Assembly (NCBI GenBank): GCA_937873445.1 | Contig: CALMWF010000035.1 | Location: 38,217 to 102,216, forward strand | Direction: 5' to 3' | DNA length: 64,000 nt | Source of the DNA: an uncultured Alphaproteobacteria bacterium | Lineage (GTDB): Bacteria > Pseudomonadota > Alphaproteobacteria > Rhizobiales > Aestuariivirgaceae | Shown: piece after piece, positions 9,218-16,290 of the stretch | Layout: every line of letters starts with the position of its first letter | How positions within the stretch are numbered: position 1 is the stretch's first letter | Notes under the pieces: generated by a model | Seen by the model: only the letters and a program-made list of their open reading frames with translations | Database searches by the model: none | Told to the model about the DNA's origin: nothing | Translations under genes and position numbers: made by a program

Positions 9218-9604
9218 TTAATAGGCCGAGCCGCCCTTGTCCTTCACATTGTGCACTTCCGTGCCCTTGAGCGGCGGATTGAAGACGCTCACCAGAATGA
9301 GATCTTCCGTCTTGCCGCCGCGCAGATAGTGCTTGTCATGCTGGTCCAGCACATAGATGTCGCCCACGCTGATGGGATAGACCATGCCGTTCATGTCCTC
9401 CACCTCGCCCGAACCGCCGATGCAGTAACAGGCCTCCAGGTGGTTGCGGTATTCAAGGATGCATTCCGTGCCCCTGCGCACCACCGTGTGGCACACGGTG
9501 AAGCCCATATTATCCGCCTGGGTCAGCAGGCGGTGGCTGGTGCCATTGCCCCAATCCACGAAGAACGGCGTCTTTTCAACATCGGCGAGGCTGCGCTTGA
9601 ACAT
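9218..9604 (-). CDS. Ectoine synthase-like cupin (EctC homologue), solitary
   Basis: 128-residue cupin clearly related to EctC, which cyclises N-gamma-acetyl-diaminobutyrate to ectoine. Seen: [12 protein letters not shown] start as in Ect[33 protein letters not shown] and [12 protein letters not shown]. The three iron ligands reported for EctC (Glu57, Tyr85, His93 in Paenibacillus lautus) align with Glu57, Tyr84 and His92 here. GAGAGGA precedes the ATG at 9604; a 9-residue longer start is in frame. No ectA, ectB, ectD or ask_ect gene is nearby, so this is an orphan EctC that may use imported precursor or do another cyclisation. Confidence 0.85.
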   Translation of the reverse strand: MFKRSLADVEKTPFFVDWGNGTSHRLLTQADNMGFTVCHTVVRRGTECILEYRNHLEACYCIGGSGEVEDMNGMVYPISVGDIYVLDQHDKHYLRGGKTEDLILVSVFNPPLKGTEVHNVKDKGGSAY

Positions 9605-9775
9605 GGAATCCTCTCTGGCGTGATCTGTCACTCCCCCCTAGTCCACCAGCCCCGCGCCCGCAACATCCAGCGCGCTTGTTTTCCGCCATCCACGCCTGAT
9701 CCCCCACGTCTGATCCCAAGGCAGGGGCCGCGCTGGCCATTGACCATGGCCCGCGCTTCGGGCACGGCACAGCCC

Positions 9776-10681
9776 ATGACCCCGCCGACCGCCCCTGCCA
9801 GCCGCCTTTCCGCCTATGGCCTGCTCGCCATGACCACCCTCATCTGGGGGGCTGCACCGGTGTTCATCCGCTCGCTGGGTCTGGCGCTGGGCCCGGCCGA
9901 GGCGGTGGCCATCCGCACCCTGCTGGTGGCGCTGATTTCGCTGCCGCTTTTGGCTCGCTTCGGCGGCTTCCACTTTGACCGCGAGGATTGGCCGCGCCTG
10001 GCCTTCACCAGCATCATCGGTTCCTTCGGCTATTACCTCGGCTCCATTTACGGCTATGCCAGCATGCCCGCGGGACAGGGCAGCATCATCATGGCCACCT
10101 CGCCGCTCCTCATCGCCGTCATGTCCGGCATTGCCGGCCACGAGCGCCTCACCCCCGCCACCCTCATCGGCCTGGCGCTGTCCTTCGCCGGCACCGTGCT
10201 GCTGTTCACCGGCGGCGGGGCCTCGGCCGCTGCGCCCCATGGCGTTCTCTCCGGCGGCCTGATGATCTTTGCTGCTGCTGCCGCCTGGTCGCTCTATGTG
10301 GTGGCGGGCCGCGACCTCATCCGCAAATACGGCGCCATCAAATACATGGCCGCCGCCTCGCTGCTGTCGGTGCTGCCGGCCCTGCCGTTTCTGTCGGCGC
10401 ATACCCTTCCCACCCTGCTCGCCCTCACCCCGCGCAACCTGTTTGAGCTGTTCTATCTCTCGGTGCTGGGCACGGTGGTCAGCGTCTCGGCCTGGAATTA
10501 TGCTGCCGCCCGCCTGCCACCTTCCACCGTGGGCGCCACCCTCTATCTCCTGCCGCTCATGGCCATTGCGGCGGGTGTTGTCATTCTGGGTGAAACGGTG
10601 AGCCTGCGCATGGTGCTCGCCGCGGCCATCGTGCTGGGCGGGGTGGCTCTGTCTCAATGGGACAAATACCGCCGGGGCTGA
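9776..10681 (+). CDS. EamA/DMT-superfamily transporter
   Basis: ~301-residue inner membrane protein with ten predicted helices arranged as two EamA repeats: LLAMTTLIWGAAPVFIRSL opens the first and LMIFAAAAAWSLYVVAGRDL the second. Ends with the typical LPLMAIAAGVVILGE and a short basic tail. The family exports metabolites or amino acids; substrate unknown. Start is uncertain: ATG at 9776 chosen, with another in-frame ATG at 9746 and no strong ribosome site at either. Followed 47 bases later by an MFS gene on the same strand. Confidence 0.85.
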   Translation: MTPPTAPASRLSAYGLLAMTTLIWGAAPVFIRSLGLALGPAEAVAIRTLLVALISLPLLARFGGFHFDREDWPRLAFTSIIGSFGYYLGSIYGYASMPAGQGSIIMATSPLLIAVMSGIAGHERLTPATLIGLALSFAGTVLLFTGGGASAAAPHGVLSGGLMIFAAAAAWSLYVVAGRDLIRKYGAIKYMAAASLLSVLPALPFLSAHTLPTLLALTPRNLFELFYLSVLGTVVSVSAWNYAAARLPPSTVGATLYLLPLMAIAAGVVILGETVSLRMVLAAAIVLGGVALSQWDKYRRG

Positions 10682-10728
10682 CGCTTTCAGGCTGGCGAAA
10701 CCGCCCCGGTTACCGATAATCTCCGGCC

Positions 10729-11961
10729 ATGGACCAGACCGCCCCCCGCCCCGCCCCGTGGTATTACGCCGCCGCCATCGTCATTATGTCCGGCTGCCTG
10801 CTGGCCATGGTGAATTTCGGCGTGCGCTCCACCTTCGGCCTGTTCACCAAGCCCATCAGCGAGGCCCATCAGTGGCCGCGCGAAATCTTCTCCCTCGCCA
10901 TGGCGCTGCAAAACCTCATCTGGGGTCTGGCCACCCCGGTGGCGGGCGCCCTGGCCGACCGCTTCGGCGCCGCCCGGGTGATGATCGGCGGCGCATTGTT
11001 TTACGCCGCTGGCGTGTTCACCATGGCCATCGCCCCCACGCCCATGCTGTTTCATGTCGGCGGCGGCCTGCTCACCGGCGTGGGCATTGCCATGTCCTCC
11101 TTCGGCATTGTCATGGCCGCACTGGGCCGTTTGGTCGGGCCGGAGCGGCGCAGCTGGGCCTTCGGTATCGCCACCGCCGCCTCCTCCATGGGCCAGTTCA
11201 TTTTCGCGCCGGTGGCGGGCGCCCTCATCGCCGCCTATGACTGGGCCACAGCACTCAAGGTCATGGCGGCCCTGTCGCTTCTCATGCTGCCGCTCGCCCT
11301 GCCGTTTTTGAACCCGCGCGCCAATGCCGTGCACGCCACGGCGGATGAAGCCGACATGACGCTGCGTCAGGCACTGGCCTGCGCCTTCAGCCACGGCTCC
11401 TATATTCTCCTCGTCTTCGGCTTTTTCGTCTGCGGCTTCCAGATCGCCTTCGTCACCGTCCACCTGCCGCCCTATCTTGCGGGCCATGGCATCACCCCGG
11501 AATTCGCCGGTTTCGCCATCGCCTTCATCGGCCTGTTCAACATCATCGGCTCCTATGCGGCGGGCGTCATCGGCGGGCGCGGCAACAAGCGCATTCCCCT
11601 GAGCCTCATCTACCTCATCCGCTCCGTAGTGGTGACGCTGTTCATCACCACCCCCATCACCAACACCACCACGCTGCTCTTCACCTCCGCATTGGGCCTG
11701 CTCTGGCTGTCCACCGTTCCCTTCACCATCGGCCTCGTCGCCGTCATGTTCGGCACCCGCTATCTGGCCACGCTCTATGGCTTCGTCTTCCTCAGCCATC
11801 AGATCGGTTCCTTCCTTGGCGTCTGGCTGGGCGGGCGCATCTTTGACGCCACCGGTTCCTATGATCCCGTGTGGTGGATGGGCGTGGTGCTGGGCGTCTT
11901 CGCCTTTCTGGTCCATCTGCCCATCCGGGAGCACGCCGCCCCCGCCTTTGCCAAGGGCTAG
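10729..11961 (+). CDS. MFS transporter
   Basis: 410-residue major facilitator with 12 predicted helices. Seen: the loop 2-3 signature-like GALADRFGAARVMIGG (residues ~74-89), a basic central loop with NPRANAVHATADEAD, and EHAAPAFAKG at the end. The N-terminal FGVRSTFGLFTKPISEAHQWPRE resembles oxalate/formate or monocarboxylate-type MFS members, suggesting an organic anion substrate, but this is only an inference. The next small membrane protein gene begins 3 bases after its stop. Confidence 0.85.
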   Translation: MDQTAPRPAPWYYAAAIVIMSGCLLAMVNFGVRSTFGLFTKPISEAHQWPREIFSLAMALQNLIWGLATPVAGALADRFGAARVMIGGALFYAAGVFTMAIAPTPMLFHVGGGLLTGVGIAMSSFGIVMAALGRLVGPERRSWAFGIATAASSMGQFIFAPVAGALIAAYDWATALKVMAALSLLMLPLALPFLNPRANAVHATADEADMTLRQALACAFSHGSYILLVFGFFVCGFQIAFVTVHLPPYLAGHGITPEFAGFAIAFIGLFNIIGSYAAGVIGGRGNKRIPLSLIYLIRSVVVTLFITTPITNTTTLLFTSALGLLWLSTVPFTIGLVAVMFGTRYLATLYGFVFLSHQIGSFLGVWLGGRIFDATGSYDPVWWMGVVLGVFAFLVHLPIREHAAPAFAKG

Positions 11962-11964
11962 GCC

Positions 11965-12336
11965 ATGGCGCTGCACGCCCACCGCCTGGCGCTCGGCCTG
12001 TCTACCGGCGTGGCCGCGGTGTGGCTTGCCGCCATGGGCTTTCTGCTGCACCGCGCCGCCCTGCCGCCCGAGGCATCCGGCGACATGCTGGCCGTGTTCC
12101 GCCCCGGCACCGCTCAGGATGATGCGCTCTTCGCCCTGCTCAACGCCGGCGGCACCCCCATCCGCCAAACCGCCACCGGCTTTGTCTGGATCGTCACCGA
12201 CAGCACGCCGGGGCTGGTGGGCCGCCTGAAACAGCAGGGCATGGTGGCGGCCTATCGGCCCCTGCCCTTCACCCCCACGGTGGCCGGCTGCTTTGCCCTG
12301 CCCGACGGCGTGGAACGCTTGGCCGTCAAAAAGTAA
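11965..12336 (+). CDS. Hypothetical membrane-anchored protein
   Basis: 123-residue protein I do not recognise. Seen: a single N-terminal membrane segment (LSTGVAAVWLAAMGFLLH, residues ~11-28) and then a soluble domain of about 90 residues with FRPGTAQDDALFALLNAGGTPIRQT and a Cys in AGCFALPDG. Tight spacing (3 bases) after the MFS gene implies translational coupling, so it may be an accessory subunit. Ends at a GC-rich hairpin. Confidence 0.7.
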   Translation: MALHAHRLALGLSTGVAAVWLAAMGFLLHRAALPPEASGDMLAVFRPGTAQDDALFALLNAGGTPIRQTATGFVWIVTDSTPGLVGRLKQQGMVAAYRPLPFTPTVAGCFALPDGVERLAVKK

Positions 12337-12357
12337 CGGCCGGGTTTCCCCGGCCGT
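12336..12357. terminator. Hairpin between convergent hypothetical gene and rpsD
   Basis: Stem ACGGCCGGG (12336-12344) and CCCGGCCGT (12349-12357) with a 4-base loop, starting at the last base of the upstream stop codon. No T-run follows, so termination may be weak or Rho-assisted; the palindromic repeats downstream could add to it. Confidence 0.6.
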
Positions 12358-12370
12358 CTGAAATTCCGGA

Positions 12371-12472
12371 GCGCAGCCGGAAAAGTGTGAAGCGGTTTTC
12401 CGATAAGCTGCGCGATAAACAGCGCAGCCGGAAAAGTGTGAAGCGGTTTTCCGATAAGCTGCGCGATAAAAA
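12371..12472. repeat. Two tandem 51-bp palindromic repeat units
   Basis: Two virtually identical units (12371-12421 and 12422-12472). Each forms a hairpin: outer stem GCGCAGC/GCTGCGC, inner stem CGGAAAA/TTTTCCG, an 11-base loop GTGTGAAGCGG and a one-sided ATAA bulge. They lie directly after the rpsD stop, so on the rpsD transcript they form two successive 3' hairpins. The inner core resembles palindromes common between genes in Hyphomicrobiales (from memory), and the same architecture occurs at 53956-54282. Confidence 0.9.
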
Positions 12473-12474
12473 AA

Positions 12475-13092
12475 TTACCGCGAGTAGTATTCGACCACCA
12501 GGTTCGGCTGCATCTGCACCGGGAACGGCACATCCGCCAGGCCGGGGATGCGCACCAGACGGGCCGAGCCCGCGCCCTGGTTCACTTCCACATAATCAGG
12601 CGTGTCGCGCTCGGCCAGGTTCATGGCCTCGATGACCACCGCCAGTTCCTTGGCCTTGGCCGTCAGTTCCACCGTGTCGCCCACCTTCAGGCGAATGGAG
12701 GAAATGGTGGCGCGGCGGCCGTTCACCTTCACATGGCCGTGGCTGATCAGCTGGCGGGCGGAAAACATGGTGGCGGCAAATTTGGCGCGATACACCACCG
12801 TGTCCAGGCGGCGCTCCAGCAGGCCGATCAGGTGCTCGGAGGAGTCACCGGTCAGCCGCGTGGCTTCCACATAGAGATTGTGGAACTGGCGCTCGGAAAT
12901 ATTGGCATAATAGCCCTTGAGCTTCTGCTTGGCCTTCAGCTGGGTGCCGAAGTCCGACATCTTGCCCTTGCGGCGCTGGCCGTGCTGGCCGGGGCCATAT
13001 TCACGCTTGTTCACGGGGCTCTTGGGGCGGCCCCAGATGTTTTCGCCCATACGGCGGTCAATTTTGTATTTCGCGGTTGCGCGCTTTGTCAT
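12475..13092 (-). CDS. rpsD: 30S ribosomal protein S4
   Basis: 205-residue S4, a primary 16S-binding protein that nucleates small-subunit assembly and often autoregulates its own mRNA. Seen: [39 protein letters not shown], and the S4 RNA-binding domain [20 protein letters not shown] with [12 protein letters not shown]. As usual for alphaproteobacteria the gene is outside the alpha operon. It has its own strong promoter and a leader of about 150 bases; palindromic repeats follow its stop. Confidence 0.97.
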   Translation of the reverse strand: MTKRATAKYKIDRRMGENIWGRPKSPVNKREYGPGQHGQRRKGKMSDFGTQLKAKQKLKGYYANISERQFHNLYVEATRLTGDSSEHLIGLLERRLDTVVYRAKFAATMFSARQLISHGHVKVNGRRATISSIRLKVGDTVELTAKAKELAVVIEAMNLAERDTPDYVEVNQGAGSARLVRIPGLADVPFPVQMQPNLVVEYYSR

Positions 13093-13243
13093 TTACGGTC
13101 TCCAAATAATCTCTGGGCGCCCCGCACGGAGTGCCCGGTTGGACCCACCCTCCTCATCGCCGCTCTCGCGGCTGACAGGGGAAAATCAGGTGATTTCCCC
13201 ACGGGCAAGCAGAAACCCCGCAAGGCCGCGTGGCCCCGGGGGT
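13093..13243 (-). promoter_or_regulatory. Structured 5' leader of rpsD
   Basis: From the predicted +1 (~13243) to the ATG the transcript has ~150 untranslated bases with two good hairpins: GGGGAAATC/GATTTTCCCC-type (13178-13200, one bulged base) and GCCGC-GAGA-GCGGC (13159-13172), followed by GGAGACCGTAAATG at the start. S4 binds its own leader in E. coli and Bacillus, so an autoregulatory site is plausible, but no specific S4 pseudoknot was traced. Confidence 0.45.
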
Positions 13244-13250
13244 TGGCGGG

Positions 13251-13279
13251 TCTATAGCGAAGTGCCCCCGCCCTGTCAA
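13251..13279 (-). promoter_or_regulatory. Strong sigma70 promoter for rpsD
   Basis: On the minus strand TTGACA (13279-13274), exactly 17 bases, TATAGA (13256-13251): perfect -35 and five of six -10 bases. The -35 overlaps the murI stop codon, so rpsD can be expressed independently of murI. Confidence 0.75.
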
Positions 13280-14091
13280 ACCGGCGCGTCCACCAGCATG
13301 AAGCGGGGAAAGCCCATGCGGGCATAGGCCTCCAGCGTTTCCGAGGCCGATCCCCGCCCCGAGGTCAGAATGACCGTGCCATGGTCGGGCGCCCCCACCC
13401 GCGCCGGCTTCAGAGCCGTTTCCTCGGCCACGTCCGCCACCCGCCGGGCAATGGCCGGGGCAGGATCAATGAAGGTGACCGGCCAGGGCGCAATCTTCTC
13501 CATCTCCTCCAGCAGCAGCGGATAATGGGTGCAGCCCAGCACCACCACATCGGTTTTCTTGCCGCCCCGGCTGCGGAACACCGGCGCCATTTCCGCCTTC
13601 AGTTCCTCCAGGTCCACGCCATGGCCCTTCAGCTTGTGTTCGGCCATTTCCGCCATGTGCCGCGCCCCATGCAGCAGCACCTTGCAGTGATAGGCATAGG
13701 TGTGAATGAGGGCATGGGTATATTCGCGGCTCACCGTGCCGGGCGTGGCCAAAACGCCGATCACATTGGTTCTGGTCTGGGCGGCGGCGGGCTTGATGGC
13801 GGGCACCGTGCCCACAAAGGGTACCGTATAGGTCTTGCGCAGCTCGGCAAGGGCAATGGTGGAGGCCGTGTTGCAGGCCACCACCACCACATCGGGTTCG
13901 GCCGCCGCAATGAGCTTACCCATCACCTCCACAATGCGCCGGATCAGCTTGTCCTCGGCCCACGAGCCATAGGGAAAACCGGCGTTGTCGGCGGCATAGA
14001 TGACCGTGGCTTCCGGCATCTGGCGCAGCACGGCGCGGGCCACGGTCAGCCCGCCCATGCCGGAGTCGAACATCAGGATGCGCGGTTTCAC
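13276..14091 (-). CDS. murI: Glutamate racemase
   Basis: 271-residue enzyme making D-glutamate for peptidoglycan. Seen: FDSGMGGLTVARAV with the substrate-binding Asp-Ser (residues 9-10), the two catalytic cysteines in ACNTAST (Cys73) and GCTHYPLL (Cys187), and PYGSW after the first sheet. The ATG overlaps the TGA of the upstream RNA methyltransferase (ATGA), implying translational coupling. rpsD lies downstream on the same strand but has its own promoter. Confidence 0.95.
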   Translation of the reverse strand: MKPRILMFDSGMGGLTVARAVLRQMPEATVIYAADNAGFPYGSWAEDKLIRRIVEVMGKLIAAAEPDVVVVACNTASTIALAELRKTYTVPFVGTVPAIKPAAAQTRTNVIGVLATPGTVSREYTHALIHTYAYHCKVLLHGARHMAEMAEHKLKGHGVDLEELKAEMAPVFRSRGGKKTDVVVLGCTHYPLLLEEMEKIAPWPVTFIDPAPAIARRVADVAEETALKPARVGAPDHGTVILTSGRGSASETLEAYARMGFPRFMLVDAPV

Positions 14092-14912
14092 GGCTTCCCC
14101 TCCCTTTCCATCTTGCGCTTGATGTGGGTGCCGGTGAGCGAGGCCACCATGCCGCGGAGCGAGCGCACCTCCTGCTCGGTCAGGGCGGCGCGGGCATAGA
14201 GGTTGCGGATGTTGCGCATCATGCCGGGGCGCTTGTCCTCGGTCTTGAAGAAGCCGGCCTCTGCCAGTTCGCGCTCCAGATGGTCGAAGAAGCCGAACAG
14301 TTCATCCTTGCTGGCGGGCCGTGTGTCCGGCGTCACCAGCCCCGGCCCCGCCAGCGCCGGAAGCTCCGGCGTTTCCTGGCCCAGTGTGTGAGCCTGCACC
14401 TTGAACCACTCATAGCCCATGAGCAGCACCGCCTGCGCCATGTTGAGCGAGGCAAAGGCCGGGTTCACCGGGGCGGTGACAATGACATCGGCCAGTGACA
14501 CCTCATCATTGTTGAGGCCCCAGCGCTCGCGGCCGAACAGCAGCGCCACGCGCTCACCCCGGCCCACGCGGGCGCGCATGGTGTCGCCCGCCTGTTCGGG
14601 CGTCACCACCTCCTTGGTCATGCCGCGCGGCCGGGCGGTGGTGGCCATGACGTAATTCATGTCGGCAAGCGCCGACGGCAGATCGGCATAGACCTTGGCA
14701 TTCTCGATGATCCACACGGCCCCGGACGAGGCCGACACCGCCCGCTCATTGGGCCAGCCGTCGCGCGGCTCCACAATGCGCAGTTCCGACAGGCCGAAAT
14801 TGGCCATGGCGCGCGCCGCCGTGCCGATGTTTTCGCCCAGCTGCGGGTTCACCAGCACCACCACGGGGGCGGGTCCGGTGGCGGGCGTCTGAGTCTTGTC
14901 GGTTCCAGCCAT
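14088..14912 (-). CDS. SpoU/TrmJ-type RNA 2'-O-methyltransferase
   Basis: 274-residue SPOUT methyltransferase close to TrmJ, which methylates the 2'-OH of nucleotide 32 in certain tRNAs. Seen: VVLVNPQLGENIGTAARAM (motif 1, Asn-Arg region), LLFGRERWGLNNDEVSLAD (motif 2) and NPAFASLNMAQAVLLMGYEW (motif 3, SAM knot), then a C-terminal helical extension as in TrmJ. Start ATG at 14912 preferred over an in-frame TTG six codons earlier. Overlaps murI by 4 bases. The exact RNA target is inferred from family only. Confidence 0.85.
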   Translation of the reverse strand: MAGTDKTQTPATGPAPVVVLVNPQLGENIGTAARAMANFGLSELRIVEPRDGWPNERAVSASSGAVWIIENAKVYADLPSALADMNYVMATTARPRGMTKEVVTPEQAGDTMRARVGRGERVALLFGRERWGLNNDEVSLADVIVTAPVNPAFASLNMAQAVLLMGYEWFKVQAHTLGQETPELPALAGPGLVTPDTRPASKDELFGFFDHLERELAEAGFFKTEDKRPGMMRNIRNLYARAALTEQEVRSLRGMVASLTGTHIKRKMEREGKP

Positions 14913-14969
14913 GCGCTCTGATAAGGCCAATGCGACCCCCGCGAAAGGGGCGTTTCGCCGCCCGTTGGT

Positions 14970-16202
14970 CTAGGTCCTTCCGTCCAGCCGCCGCGCCTCG
15001 CGCAATGACGGAAACCAGCGCGCCCACAGACCCGCCACGGCCATGGTGCCCAGCCCGCCCAGCACCACCGCCGCCACCGCGCCAATGGCCGCCGCCACAA
15101 AACCGGCGCGGAATTCGCCCAGCTCATTGGATGCGCCGATGAACACCCGGTTCACTGCCGTCACCCGGCCGCGCACCGCGTCCGGTGTCCACAGCTGCAT
15201 CAGCGTCTCGCGCACATAGACACTCACCATGTCGGAAGCCCCCATCAGCATCAGCGCGGCAATGGACAGCGGTATCCAGCGCGACAGGCCGAACACCACC
15301 GTGAACAGGCCGAACAGCGCCACAAACACGAACAGCACATGGCCCGCCCGGTCGCGGATGCCGTGTTTGGCCAGCCACAGCGCCACCACCAGCGCGCCAA
15401 TGCCGGGGGCCGCCCGCAGCAGCCCAAGGCCCAGCGGCCCGGCGTGCAGAATGTCGCGCGCATAGACCGGCATCAGCGCCACGGCACCCCCCAGCAGCAC
15501 TGCAAACAGGTCAAGCGATATGGCCCCCAGCACGATCTTTTCTGAACGGATGAAGCGGAACCCGGCAAACAGCGTTTCGAGGCTTGCCGGCTCCTTCCGC
15601 CCCTCCCGGCCCTTCACCGGGCCAATCAGCATCACTGATACCGCCGCCAGTCCGATCAGCGCCGCCGCCGTGCTATAGGCCACCAGCCCCGACACGCCAT
15701 AGAGCAGGCCGCCCAGCACCGGCCCCATGATGGTGCCTGCCTGCCAGGTCATGGACGACAGCGAAATGCCATGGGCAATGGCCTCGCGCGGCAAAAGGTT
15801 GGGGGCCAGCGCATCGGCAGCCGGGTTGAGAAAGGCCCGCGCCACCCCCAGTGTGGCGAGAATGGCGAAGATGGGCCACACCACGCTGGGTGATGTGGCA
15901 GTGAACACGAACAGGGCCGCCGCGCAGGCCGCCTCCAGCGCCAGGCACAGCGCCATGATGAGGCGGCGGCTGAACCGGTCGGCGGCCAGCCCCGTCAGCA
16001 GCACCAGAAACAAGGGCGGCAGAAACTGCACCAGCCCGGCGAGGCCAAGATCGGCCGGGTTGCGGCTGATGTCATAGATCTGCCAGCCCACCGACACCGA
16101 CATGATCTGCACGGCAAAGCCCGCCAGCCCCACCGCAAGGAGATAGAACACATAGGCGCGATGATGCAGCGCATTGGCAGAGGGGGGCGGCGTGTCGGTC
16201 AT
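14970..16202 (-). CDS. MFS transporter, EntS-like (MFS_3)
   Basis: 410-residue 12-helix transporter. Seen: FAVQIMSVSVGWQIYDISRNP, the loop signature LTGLAADRFSRRLIMALCL and AFLNPAADALAPNLLPRE, all typical of the EntS/MFS_3 group that includes siderophore exporters. The ATG at 16202 removes an unlikely 25-residue N-terminal extension. It lies 88 bases downstream of the copper-type TonB receptors on the same strand, so it may export a chelator or metal, but this is only context. Confidence 0.82.
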   Translation of the reverse strand: MTDTPPPSANALHHRAYVFYLLAVGLAGFAVQIMSVSVGWQIYDISRNPADLGLAGLVQFLPPLFLVLLTGLAADRFSRRLIMALCLALEAACAAALFVFTATSPSVVWPIFAILATLGVARAFLNPAADALAPNLLPREAIAHGISLSSMTWQAGTIMGPVLGGLLYGVSGLVAYSTAAALIGLAAVSVMLIGPVKGREGRKEPASLETLFAGFRFIRSEKIVLGAISLDLFAVLLGGAVALMPVYARDILHAGPLGLGLLRAAPGIGALVVALWLAKHGIRDRAGHVLFVFVALFGLFTVVFGLSRWIPLSIAALMLMGASDMVSVYVRETLMQLWTPDAVRGRVTAVNRVFIGASNELGEFRAGFVAAAIGAVAAVVLGGLGTMAVAGLWARWFPSLREARRLDGRT

Positions 16203-16290
16203 GGGAGGCCGCCTGTGCCACAACCCCCCTGCCCTGTCAAAGCAAAGGAGGCGGAGCCAGCGCCCCGCCTCCCCCATTCATGGCCCGGGT

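Noticed and set aside
10687..12168. 493-codon minus-strand frame opposite the MFS gene
   Set aside because: Low-complexity Gly/Gln/His composition and no ribosome site; the MFS reading has 12 clear helices.
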